Assembly (NCBI GenBank): GCA_964543295.1
Contig: CAZIXA010000007.1
Coordinates: 17,483-81,482 of the forward strand
Direction: 5' to 3'
From: AE-B3B sp964543295
GTDB lineage: Bacteria > Aerophobota > Aerophobia > Aerophobales > AE-B3A
DNA length: 64,000 nt
Both the position numbers and the translations under genes were made by a program. The notes beneath the pieces are model-generated. The model saw nothing but the letters and a program-made list of their open reading frames with translations, searched no databases and was not told where the DNA came from. Shown here piece by piece: positions 44,628 to 52,396 of this stretch (positions are counted from its first letter, which is position 1; each line of letters opens with the position of its first letter).

Positions 44628-45503
44628 CTACCAGAGACTTCGCCTTCTTGCATAAAAGAAGAGAAGTTCGCAGAAAATAAGAATCATAGCAAGCAACAGA
44701 AAAGAGGTACTTATCGCCTTCCCTAATGTCATAAATTTAAAGAAAAGCCGTGAGATGTAGAAACTTATGGACTCTGTAGCCACACCTGGCCCACCTTCTG
44801 TCATTATGTAGAACTTATCGAACCCCCTAAAAGCTAAAATAACGCGGAAAAAAAGACCAATAAGTATGGTAGGAAAAATGAGAGGTAATGTCAGATGAAA
44901 GAATTTCTGGAGGTCCGAGGCACCATCTAAATCCGCCGCTTCATAGAAGTCCTTGGGGATGGATTCAATGGCAGCAAGGACAACCAAGAAAACAAAAGGT
45001 GTCCACTCCCAGACATCAGCAATAACAATTGAAAATAAAGCTGGAGCGGCACTAGCAAACCACTCCGGTTGCGGCAGATGAAACACAGCCAACATGTAAT
45101 TCACGATCCCGTACTGAGTCGAAAAGAACCACTGCCACATAAGACCAACCGCTACCGGTGCAATAGTCATAGGAAGAAGTAGGAGGAATCTACTCCAAGT
45201 AATCCAAGGAAGCACCCTCTGAGAAGAAAACACAACAGCTACAGCTATTCCCAAAACCAACTCGATGCTCACCGCTAATGCAGTATAGGTAACGGATACC
45301 TTAACTGAGTTACGAAACCGTTCGTCACCCAGAACCGACTGAAAATTCTTACCCCCAACGAATGGCTTTTCGCTGTATCTTGCCATATTATACTCACGCA
45401 AAGAAATGTTTATAGCGAACAGAAGAGGAAAAATGCTTATGCAAAAGAGTAATATAAAACTGGGTAACAGTAGAAAAAGTCCTTCGCGCTTTTTGCTATA
45501 CAT
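44628..45503 (-). CDS. Carbohydrate ABC transporter permease (MalF type), system 2
   Basis: A 291-residue permease with about six helices. It begins GLFLLLPSFILLFCISIFP and the docking loop is YEAADLDGASDLQKFFHLTLP. It forms a heterodimeric channel with the next gene. The space to the upstream binding-protein gene (214 bases) holds a perfect 16-bp hairpin at 45655-45691 and nothing else that I can identify. Confidence 0.92.
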   Translation of the reverse strand: MYSKKREGLFLLLPSFILLFCISIFPLLFAINISLREYNMARYSEKPFVGGKNFQSVLGDERFRNSVKVSVTYTALAVSIELVLGIAVAVVFSSQRVLPWITWSRFLLLLPMTIAPVAVGLMWQWFFSTQYGIVNYMLAVFHLPQPEWFASAAPALFSIVIADVWEWTPFVFLVVLAAIESIPKDFYEAADLDGASDLQKFFHLTLPLIFPTILIGLFFRVILAFRGFDKFYIMTEGGPGVATESISFYISRLFFKFMTLGKAISTSFLLLAMILIFCELLFFYARRRSLW

Positions 45504-45654
45504 CTACTTATTTCTCTTTTCTTCCTTTTGTTCTTGATGCTCCTTATTTGACGGCTAGGCTCTCTCGACAAGAACGGACATCAAATAAAATATACTCTAT
45601 TCCTTTCACCCAATTCCTTGTGTTGACTCACAATTCATCTTTCATACCTAGTTA

Positions 45655-45691
45655 CGCTCTGGGAAGAAAATATTTTTTTCTTCCCAGAGCG
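45655..45691 (-). other. Intercistronic 16-bp perfect stem-loop after binding-protein gene, system 2
   Basis: CGCTCTGGGAAGAAAA (45655-45670) and its exact complement (45676-45691) flank a 5-base loop. It lies 27 bases beyond the binding-protein stop. No T-run follows on the minus strand outside the stem. It occupies the same position as the stem-loops at 25579 and 59177. Confidence 0.75.
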
Positions 45692-45717
45692 CTAATAACT
45701 CTACCTCCCAATTAATA

Positions 45718-47064
45718 CTACTGAGGATAGGCCTTTTTCAGGACTTCGTTAGCTTCACTACAAACTTTTTTCAAAGTTTCAACCAGTGGAGCCTCTCCCG
45801 AGAGTACACGATGATAACCTGTTGACAGAATTTCACTCACTGCTGGATACTCACGAATATTTGGCCGAGACATCCCGTAGAGCAGGTTAGTCACCTGTGC
45901 TTCAAGTTCGGGATACTTAGCGTACGCCTTCTCGTCAATGTGTGAATATCGGAAGGGTTTACCCCCTAGCCGGGTGAAGTCTTTAGCAATCTCCTTGCTG
46001 GCCAGGTATTCAATCACCAAATAAGCTGCCTCTTTATTTCGAGAATCCACATTGATTCCGTGAATGTTTCCTCCCATGTGGCAGACTCGTTTCAGAGACC
46101 CATCTGGCATCTTCTTACCAGGTACAGGTCCGTAGGCGAACTTCCCAACAACATTCGAGTACTGAGGATCTTCCAATGGAAATCCCACGGCCTCCTGAAT
46201 GAGAACGGCCATGGCGATCTTTCCACTTCGCACGGCTTCGATAAAATGGGCGATGTCGTAGTTGATGGTTTCGGGAGGGGACAACTTCCTATAGATTGTA
46301 TCATTGTAGAACCTCAGGGCTGCTATTCCCTCAGGAGTATCCCACAAGACACGCATTTTGGGTAGACCCTTGTAGTCTACATCACTCCCATTTATGTAAC
46401 CAGCTCCCCACTCCCACAGATAGGTTCCGACGTCGTAGGAAAGATATTCGCCTTTTCTTGCCTGAAGGCAGGCAGCAAAAGTACCTGGATTCAGAGCCAT
46501 CAGCTTTTCACCGTACATTACATACTCCTCCCAAGTCACTGGGGGAATAGCTCTCCCGGCAAAGTCCACTAACCCTGCCTTCTCAAACAGATCCTTTCTG
46601 AAGCCTAACATGTTACCATAGGTATAACTAGGCAATCCGTAGAGTTTTCCCTTATACTTACAGAAAGCGAGTACCGGTGGGAAAAGGTCATCGACGTCAG
46701 GGTCTTTTAACTTGAGGTACTCATCAATTGGGACAATCCAGCCATTTTCTACATATTCCCCCAGAGAAGGCTGATCAATTCCCACTACGTCGTAGGTTCC
46801 GGTACCGGCTAGAAAGTCCATCTTCGAGGCCTCTACCATTTCTTCGAAATCCACAAGCGATTCCTCCACTTTGATGCCTGTCACCCTTTCAAAATCCGAC
46901 TTGTGCAGAAGTTCAAACTCTATTTCGTCAGAGAGTTCTCTTACCGTGAGGACCTTTACGGTAGTCCCGGCATAAGGCGCTTTTGCAGCATACACAGGCA
47001 GCCCTAATGCTAGCACTAAAACGACGATCAAACCAGTCAACAATAAAAATTTTATTTTCTCCAT
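45718..47064 (-). CDS. Extracellular sugar-binding protein, system 2
   Basis: A 448-residue type I binding protein. Residues 1-26 are a signal peptide (MEKIKFLLLTGLIVVLVLAL). The mature part shows FLAGTGTYDVVGIDQPSLGE, the aromatic-rich region KGKLYGLPSYTYGNMLGFRK, and a C-terminal RPNIREYPAVSEIL. GAGGAGG precedes the ATG. It would bind a sugar, polyol or glycoside for the permeases downstream. Unlike system 1 it is coupled to AOR and an MDR dehydrogenase, so the substrate probably differs. Confidence 0.9.
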   Translation of the reverse strand: MEKIKFLLLTGLIVVLVLALGLPVYAAKAPYAGTTVKVLTVRELSDEIEFELLHKSDFERVTGIKVEESLVDFEEMVEASKMDFLAGTGTYDVVGIDQPSLGEYVENGWIVPIDEYLKLKDPDVDDLFPPVLAFCKYKGKLYGLPSYTYGNMLGFRKDLFEKAGLVDFAGRAIPPVTWEEYVMYGEKLMALNPGTFAACLQARKGEYLSYDVGTYLWEWGAGYINGSDVDYKGLPKMRVLWDTPEGIAALRFYNDTIYRKLSPPETINYDIAHFIEAVRSGKIAMAVLIQEAVGFPLEDPQYSNVVGKFAYGPVPGKKMPDGSLKRVCHMGGNIHGINVDSRNKEAAYLVIEYLASKEIAKDFTRLGGKPFRYSHIDEKAYAKYPELEAQVTNLLYGMSRPNIREYPAVSEILSTGYHRVLSGEAPLVETLKKVCSEANEVLKKAYPQ

Positions 47065-47367
47065 CTTGAAAACCTCCTCTTTGGATGGTTTATTCTTTCC
47101 TGAGAGCCTCCAAAAAGTGAAATTAATCTTTGACCTGCTTCCATATTTCTATGAAATCTCCATCAAAGAGAAACTAATCTTGCGGCACTTCTCTCTTTGG
47201 AAGCTTTTCTTCGGTTGCAGCTAACGCGACCTATCTTCCTGCTCACCTCCCTTCGGTCTTATCTTTAGCTTGTTTTCTTAATTTTGTCTTTTCGTTGCTT
47301 TGGTAATTTTAATCTCTGTTATCTCAATCTTATGGAGTGGTTTAGTTTAGGTATATCCTATATCGTT
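47065..47367. other. Promoter-containing gap upstream of importer system 2
   Basis: These 303 bases hold no gene. The palindrome ATTTCTATGAAAT at 47145-47157 (5-bp arms around TAT) lies about 80 bases upstream of the binding-protein start and is a candidate operator, for instance for an IclR- or LacI-type repressor. A clear sigma-70 pair was not found. Confidence 0.35.
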
Positions 47368-47617
47368 CTAGATAGTCTGAGCTATCTGTAGAAGTTTTAT
47401 TTTATATGTACCTTCAAGTATCTCTCTTGGTACCTGGTGAGCTAAACTAGCAATACTCACACTGCCAACAACATCTCCAATTATATTCTTTATAGGAGCA
47501 GCGATGCATACAACATCTTCCTCATGTTCTTCTAAATCGAAGGCATAACCTTGTTTTTGAATTTTATCCAATTCCTTTTTAAGCACATCTATATCATTTA
47601 TTGTATTCTTAGTGAAT
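47368..47617 (-). pseudogene. Second IclR regulator, C-terminal fragment
   Basis: The fragment reads FTKNTINDIDVLKKELDKIQ, KQGYAFDLEEHEEDVVCIAA, PIKNIIGDVVGSVSIASLAH and ends near the natural C-terminus. It aligns with the IclR protein at 47912 but is only a paralogue. The N-terminal half is missing; the break is exactly where a 15-bp perfect hairpin begins (47618). Confidence 0.85.
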
Positions 47618-47652
47618 CTTCAACGTAACTTTCTACAAAAGTTACGTTGAAG
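47618..47652. repeat. 15-bp perfect hairpin at a gene break
   Basis: CTTCAACGTAACTTT (47618-47632) and its exact complement (47638-47652) flank the loop CTACA. No T-run follows on either strand. It adjoins the truncated IclR fragment and lies 39 bases from the hybrid ORF. It could be the scar of an inverted-repeat element, a recombination site, or a terminator-like structure. Confidence 0.7.
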
Positions 47653-47690
47653 TGACAAACTCGTGAAATAGCAAGGGTATTTGTAGAGGC

Positions 47691-47894
47691 TTAGCTCTTT
47701 TCCCTATACCATTGCTCAGCTTCTTTAAGTATCCTGTCGATTTCTATATCCTGGTCTTTAGGCAAAGGTTTCGGTGCATGGGTAGCTAGTATCTCCCTTG
47801 CCTTATCCTTTACTGCTGGATCCGTTATCTTCATAAATGGCCCCACCGCTACTCCTCCCTCTTTGATAAGCCTTTTTAACTTGTTCTCTTTCAA
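47691..47894 (-). pseudogene. Hybrid ORF: aldolase N-terminus joined to an MttB-like methyltransferase tail
   Basis: A 67-codon open frame. The first 28 codons (in the 458-bp repeat) are those of the HpcH/HpaI aldolase (TTG start, MKENKLKRLIKEGG). After DPAV, at the repeat edge, it continues in frame with KDKAREILATHAPKPLPKDQ and DIEIDRILKEAEQWYREKS, which resembles the extreme C-terminus of MttB-type trimethylamine/betaine methyltransferases. The fusion is a by-product of recombination; neither active site is present. It lies 17 bases downstream of the intact iclR and could be translated. Confidence 0.78.
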
Positions 47895-48267
47895 TGTTTT
47901 TCCCTGACCCCCTAATAGACAGAAGTAGTTCCTCGAGTCTTATTATATCCCAATCGCGTGGAAATATTCTCACACGTTTGGATTAGAGTTTCCTTTAACT
48001 TTCTTTTCTTGCTAGCATTCATACGGAAAGCAGGAAGGGAGATACTAACAGCCGCCATCACTTCGCCGCGATGATCTTTTATAGGAGCAGCCAAACAATG
48101 GACATCTCTCTCGTGTTCTCCCCTATCCTCGGCAAAACCCTGGTGTCTAACTTTGCTCAGTTCTTCTCTTAACTTTTTTTTGTCGGTTATAGTATTCTTA
48201 GTGAAACGGGGAAGTCCTTTTTCTTCTATAATTTTTTTTTGTTCTTCTTCGTTAAGGTTAGCTAACA
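47810..48267. repeat. 458-bp perfect direct repeat, copy 2
   Basis: Identical to 35948-36405. Here it is joined to the intact 5' part of iclR on one side (48268 onward) and to the MttB-like tail on the other. Together the two copies contain a full iclR and a full aldolase gene, each complete at only one copy. Confidence 0.95.
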
Positions 48268-48712
48268 GAACTTTACCTAGACCGGTGCAATAAGCAGGAA
48301 GACGTCTACCCACCCGAGAAACCATCCTTATGCTCTGAAAGGATTCCTCCTTAGCAAGATAAAGAACCTCTCCCTCCTCTAGGACAGCCAAATGAACAGT
48401 CTCATTTGACCGCTCCCGTAGCTCTTTAAGATAAGGAGCCGCTTCTTTTACTAGCTCCATTCCCTGAAGTTTTGCCGTACCCAATTCTAGTACCTTTAAA
48501 CCCAGTTGGTACCTCTGGGTGACAGGGTCCTGCTCTACATACCCCCAATATCTTAAAGTGTCCAGAATACGGTGGATGGTGCTGGGATAGATACCTAATC
48601 TCTCACTAAGCTCAGCTATACTCAAAGGAGAGCCCTCCTGGGACAAAATCTCAAGAATTGCTAAAGATTTGTCCAAGGCCTTCAAGAGATAGGTAGGTTC
48701 TTTTTTAGACAA
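47912..48712 (-). CDS. IclR-family transcriptional regulator
   Basis: A 266-residue regulator from TTG at 48712 with AAGGA upstream. The winged helix-turn-helix is residues 8-68 (LDKSLAILEILSQEGSPLSI, LSERLGIYPSTIHRILDTLR). The effector domain (80-250) has YCTGLGKVLLANL and CLAAPIKDHRGEVMAAVSIS. It probably controls the HpcH/HpaI aldolase pathway, since the aldolase gene is its natural downstream neighbour. A promoter (48757-48784) and a palindrome (48732-48748) lie upstream, and an IS is inserted directly behind the -35 box. Confidence 0.94.
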   Translation of the reverse strand: MSKKEPTYLLKALDKSLAILEILSQEGSPLSIAELSERLGIYPSTIHRILDTLRYWGYVEQDPVTQRYQLGLKVLELGTAKLQGMELVKEAAPYLKELRERSNETVHLAVLEEGEVLYLAKEESFQSIRMVSRVGRRLPAYCTGLGKVLLANLNEEEQKKIIEEKGLPRFTKNTITDKKKLREELSKVRHQGFAEDRGEHERDVHCLAAPIKDHRGEVMAAVSISLPAFRMNASKKRKLKETLIQTCENISTRLGYNKTRGTTSVY

Positions 48713-48731
48713 GTCCTTTCTCTTCTATAAT

Positions 48732-48748
48732 ATAGAATTTAATTCTAT
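48732..48748. promoter_or_regulatory. 17-bp palindrome, probable IclR operator
   Basis: ATAGAATT and AATTCTAT form perfect 8-bp arms around a central T. The site lies between the iclR promoter and its start codon, a position suited to autorepression. No second copy was found upstream of other genes in the window. Confidence 0.6.
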
Positions 48749-48756
48749 TATTATAT

Positions 48757-48784
48757 AGTATAGTCGAAATAAAATTTTTGTCAA
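48757..48784 (-). promoter_or_regulatory. Promoter for iclR
   Basis: Minus-strand TTGACA (48784-48779) and TATACT (48762-48757) are 16 bases apart. The first base of the IS target duplication (48785) touches the -35 box, so the core promoter survives, while any upstream activating sequence has been moved 1.8 kb away. Confidence 0.7.
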
Positions 48785-48801
48785 CCCTCCCCCCACCGGA
48801 A
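48785..48801. repeat. Left 17-bp target-site duplication of the ISNCY-like element
   Basis: CCCTCCCCCCACCGGAA matches 50553-50569 at 16 of 17 bases. Long duplications of about this size are known for IS1202-type elements. Confidence 0.75.
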
Positions 48802-48906
48802 TGTCGTTGCAAAATGATAATGTCATGGTATTGCAAAGTGAAAATGTCACCCCTCCATAGAATTTGATATACTATCCTCCCAACAATTGATGATTGGGAG
48901 GTGAAA

Positions 48907-50506
48907 ATGGAGAGGTGGCAATTGAGTCAAAAAGAGCTCGCAAGATATGGCATTATTGAAAATACCATAGAAGGATATTTGAAAGTAGACTTGGCTGCTG
49001 AAGAACTTTGCCTATCTAAAAGGCAAGTATTTAGACTTAACAGGGATTATCACGTAACCTAAAAAATACTAGCTATCATTTTCAATTGAATTTCTGGGTA
49101 GTGTTAAAGCGTTGTTATTACAATAAGTTATCCACCTAACGATTTTTAGAGGTTAGTAAAAGTAGTATTTAATTTGTCAATTCTAGAGACTTTCTAGGGA
49201 GTCAAAATTAAGATTATTACTCAAAAATCCTTAAAATACAGCAATTTTCTCTTTGTAAATTATTTTTAACAATGTATACGCTCACATCATTTACCTAATA
49301 AATACTAAATTTAAGAGAACCATGAAGGATTATTTCCTCAATCCTAAAGAGCCTATGCAGAGAAGATACGAAGCTCTGAAGATTTGCTATAAAGTAGTAT
49401 TTTTTTCTACACGTGATAATCCCTGCTTAAGAGAAAATTAAGAGAGAAAGGAATAGAGGGGATCATCCATGGCAATAGAGGAAGAGCATCATCTCGGCGA
49501 ATACCAGATCCTGTGAGAGATACTATAGATTATCTTTACCGGGGAAAGTACGATGGCTTTAACATCTCTCACTTTACCGAAATGCTTGAGGAGAAAGAAG
49601 GAATCTTTATCTCTCGGGAAACAGTAAGAGGGATTCTTCTTGAAAAAGGCTCCTATGAAAAGAAGAAAAGATACCCTAAACACAGGTCTTTCAGAGAGCC
49701 TATGTCTAAGGAAGGTATGATGCTGCAATTCGATACTTCTGACCATGACTGGCTGGAGGCAAGAGGCCCCAAGATCAAACTCATTGGAGCAATAGATGAT
49801 GCCACCAAAGATGTTCCTTACGCTCTGTTTGCTTTGCAAGATAGTGTTGAGGAGAATATGGCTACCTTCAAGAGAATCATCAAAAGGAAAGGTATCCCCT
49901 TATCCCTTTATGTAGACAAAGACTCCAAATTCATCACCACTCGCCATGGGGGCCTCCATGTAAACATAAAAAAGGAGCAAGAAAAGACTCAGATGCAAAG
50001 AGCCTGGGAGGAACTAGGGAAAATGTCATCTATGCCGAAAGTCCTCAAGGAAAGGGAAGAATTGAGCGCCTTTGGGGCACATTTCAAGATAGATTAATAA
50101 GTGAATTAAGGCTTGAGGAATCTCTAGTCTAGAGGGGGCAAATGAGTATCTACACTCTGTGTTTTTACCCAAATATAACAAAAAGTTCACCAGAAAGCCC
50201 AAAGTAGAAGAGTCAGCCTATAGAATAATCCCTAAAGGAATGGATCTTGATCAGATTCTTTGTGTAAAAGAAAAAAGACGTGTTCAGGGAGACAATACCA
50301 TAAGCTACAAGGGAAAGCTCTACCAAATCCTTCCCACTAAAACAAGATTTGGTTTTGCTAAAGCAAAGGTAGAGGTACAAAAGCACCTAGACGGAACTAT
50401 TCATATCTTCTACAAAGGGGGGGAGCTTCCATTTAAACCTATTATCCCTGTAGAACATCAACAATACGCTCCTTCTCAAAAGGAAGCCTTACTGGTAGGG
50501 GTATGA
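48907..50506 (+). pseudogene. ISNCY-family DDE transposase, interrupted
   Basis: From ATG at 48907 the protein reads MERWQLSQKELARYGIIENT, then LSKRQVFRL (HTH), where the nested element enters at 49041. Beyond it the same frame continues KLREKGIEGIIHGNRGRASS and the DDE core FDTSDHDWLEARGPKIKLIG, AIDDATKDVPYALF. A frameshift near 50025 moves the frame to VIYAESPQGKGRIERLWGTF, and another near 50125 leads to the C-terminal part (LPKYNKKFTRKPK to TGA at 50506). It cannot produce an active enzyme. Confidence 0.88.
49041..49425. mobile_element. Nested 385-bp inverted-repeat element with CTTAA duplication
   Basis: The ends are 31-bp inverted repeats matching at 26 of 31, with the outer 15 (CAGGGATTATCACGT) identical. 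CTTAA occurs on both sides (49036-49040 and 49426-49430). Deleting the element with one CTTAA joins CTT-AAG-AGA in the transposase frame and gives VFRLKRKLREKG without a stop, so this was the pre-insertion sequence. Inside, an ATG at 49322 begins MKDYFLNPKEPMQRRYEALK, which looks like the start of another transposase, so this is probably an internal-deletion derivative of a larger IS. Confidence 0.88.
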
Positions 50507-50552
50507 CATTTTCATTTTGCAGAAAGGGTGACATAATTACTTTGCATTGACA

Positions 50553-50569
50553 CCCTCCCCCAACCGGAA
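50553..50569. repeat. Right 17-bp target-site duplication of the ISNCY-like element
   Basis: CCCTCCCCCAACCGGAA, one mismatch from the left copy at 48785-48801. The sequence from here to xseA (50675) holds only its ribosome site. Confidence 0.75.
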
Positions 50570-50674
50570 TTAAGATTTTTTGAGACTGCTGGCCACTAAA
50601 TTTGACAATGAAGGAGGATTTGCTATTTTACAAGATGTCTCAATAAGCCTAGAATTCAAGTTCAGGAGAAAAAA

Positions 50675-52027
50675 ATGCCACCGGTACATATCTACACGGT
50701 AGGTGAGATTACCAGGTATATAAAGAGGCTGGTGGAAGGTGATGAGATCCTGCAAGACATCTGGGTAAGGGGTGAGATTTCAAATTTTAAGGCACCTTCC
50801 CGACATCTATACTTTGCCCTCAAAGATGAAGAGGGCCTTCTTTCCTGCATTATGTTTCAGGATAGGGCTGATACTCTAAAATTTGCCCTTAAGAATGGAC
50901 TGGAAGTCTTAGCCCAGGGAAGCATGGGAGTCTATAAACCTCAAGGGAAGTATCAGCTCTACGTCCAGGAGATTCATCCCCTAGGGGAAGGCGTTCTCTA
51001 TCTTAGATTTGAGCAGTTAAAAGAAGAACTCAAGCGTCAGGGGTACTTTGAATCCGAACACAAAGTTCCCTTACCCTATCTTCCCCAGAGGATAGGAGTG
51101 GTTACTTCCCCTGAGGGAGCAGCCATCAGAGATATCCTTACTGTTCTAGATGGACGTTTTCCTAATATGGAGATTGTTCTTTCTCCCTGCCGGGTTCAGG
51201 GAGAAGAAGCTCCGCAAGCCATTGCCCAGGCTATTAAGGATCTAAATGATTATGGTGAAGTCGATATAATAATCGTAGGAAGAGGTGGGGGGTCTTTCGA
51301 GGATCTTTTTAGTTTTAATGAGCGGATAGTCGCCGAGGCCATTTACGATTCTCACATCCCTATCGTATCTGCCGTAGGACATGAAATAGATGTAACTATC
51401 TCCGACTTTGTAGCCGATAAGAGAGCTCCCACTCCCTCAGCAGCCGCCGAACTCATAATTCCAAAAAAAAAAGACCTCCTTGAGTCGTTAAGAGGGCAGC
51501 AGCAAAGAATCTCTTATCTCATAAATAACTATCTAGATATTGCTCATGCTGATCTCGATAAAATAAAGAGTTCCCTTGCCTTCCGACAACCTTACCGGAG
51601 AATAGAGGATCTCAGGCAAGAAATAGATGACTTTGAAAGAAGGATGGGTTCCTGCGTTGTTCAGAAGGAGGAGCTAGCAAGAAATGGACTTTCAAGTCTT
51701 GCCCATGGTCTAAGGCAATCGTCTCCCTTGAAAATGCTAAATCTTTTGAAGGAGAAACTGGATAGACTGCGAGACAAATTAGAAGGCCAGGGAAAAATGA
51801 GAATAGAAAAAGAAAAAGAGAAGCTATCTTTCGGGAAAGATCGACTCAGGGATCTTTCTCCTTTATCTATTCTGAAGAGAGGCTATAGTATTTGCTTTAG
51901 CTATCCTAAGGGAGAGATAATTACGGCCTCTAAGCAGGTTAAGAAAGGGGGAAAGGTAAGGACAAAGCTACATAAGGGGACACTATACTCTCGGGTTTAT
52001 CAGAGGGAGGATAAAAGTGAAGTTTGA
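50675..52027 (+). CDS. xseA: Exodeoxyribonuclease VII large subunit
   Basis: XseA with XseB degrades single-stranded DNA from both ends in mismatch repair and related processes. The 450 residues include an N-terminal OB fold (WVRGEISNFKAPSRHLYFAL), the catalytic region (RIGVVTSPEGAAIRDIL, IIVGRGGGSFEDLFSFN, PIVSAVGHEIDVTISDFVAD, RAPTPSAAAEL) and a C-terminal coiled coil. AGGAG precedes the ATG. It overlaps xseB by 11 bases. Confidence 0.97.
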   Translation: MPPVHIYTVGEITRYIKRLVEGDEILQDIWVRGEISNFKAPSRHLYFALKDEEGLLSCIMFQDRADTLKFALKNGLEVLAQGSMGVYKPQGKYQLYVQEIHPLGEGVLYLRFEQLKEELKRQGYFESEHKVPLPYLPQRIGVVTSPEGAAIRDILTVLDGRFPNMEIVLSPCRVQGEEAPQAIAQAIKDLNDYGEVDIIIVGRGGGSFEDLFSFNERIVAEAIYDSHIPIVSAVGHEIDVTISDFVADKRAPTPSAAAELIIPKKKDLLESLRGQQQRISYLINNYLDIAHADLDKIKSSLAFRQPYRRIEDLRQEIDDFERRMGSCVVQKEELARNGLSSLAHGLRQSSPLKMLNLLKEKLDRLRDKLEGQGKMRIEKEKEKLSFGKDRLRDLSPLSILKRGYSICFSYPKGEIITASKQVKKGGKVRTKLHKGTLYSRVYQREDKSEV

Positions 52028-52319
52028 GGAAGCAATGGAGAAACTGGAAAAAATTACTGAGGAGCTGGAACAGGGTAATCTTTCCCTGGATGCAGCTTTA
52101 GAGAGATTTGAAGAGGGAATGAAATTAATCGGCTTTTGTGAAAAAAGATTGGACGAGGCAGAGAAAAAGATTCAGGTTTTAATAAAAGAAGGAGAGAAAT
52201 TTAGACTAAAAGATTGGGCAAAAGAAAGAATCACGCAAGGACGCGAAAAAAGTCGAAAAGCTGAGAATCTGAAAAAACCATCATCATCAGATTCTCTTTT
52301 CCGGAATGAGGAAAATTAA
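52017..52319 (+). CDS. xseB: Exodeoxyribonuclease VII small subunit
   Basis: XseB binds the long coiled coil of XseA. The start is GTG at 52017, inside the xseA end. Residues 1-65 are the family domain: FEEAMEKLEKITEELEQGNL, SLDAALERFEEGMKLIGFCE. The C-terminal 35 residues are a basic, low-complexity extension, so at 100 residues it is longer than the usual 75-80. Confidence 0.94.
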   Translation: MKFEEAMEKLEKITEELEQGNLSLDAALERFEEGMKLIGFCEKRLDEAEKKIQVLIKEGEKFRLKDWAKERITQGREKSRKAENLKKPSSSDSLFRNEEN

Positions 52320-52396
52320 GGCAATGAGCTAAAAGATTTCACAAAATACCACAAAATGAACCCCAAAGAAAAACCCAAAAATTGTTAGGTGGATCG

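Larger units (their letters stand above)
48802..50552 (+). mobile_element. ISNCY/IS1202-like insertion sequence, 1751 bp, inactive
   Basis: The element begins TGTCGTTGCAAAATGATAAT and ends with the complement of TGTCAATGCAAAGTAATTAT, so terminal inverted repeats are clear. Each end also holds a second internal copy of the TGCAAA...ATGTCA motif. It encodes one transposase (48907-50506) interrupted by a nested 385-bp element and at least two frameshifts. The 17-bp flanking duplications (one mismatch) indicate a fairly old but well-preserved insertion. Without the nested element it would be about 1361 bp. Confidence 0.88.

Noticed and set aside
35948..48267. An IS-flanked composite transposon
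   Set aside because: The 458-bp repeats consist of chromosomal gene parts, not IS sequence, and lie in direct orientation without IS ends at their edges.
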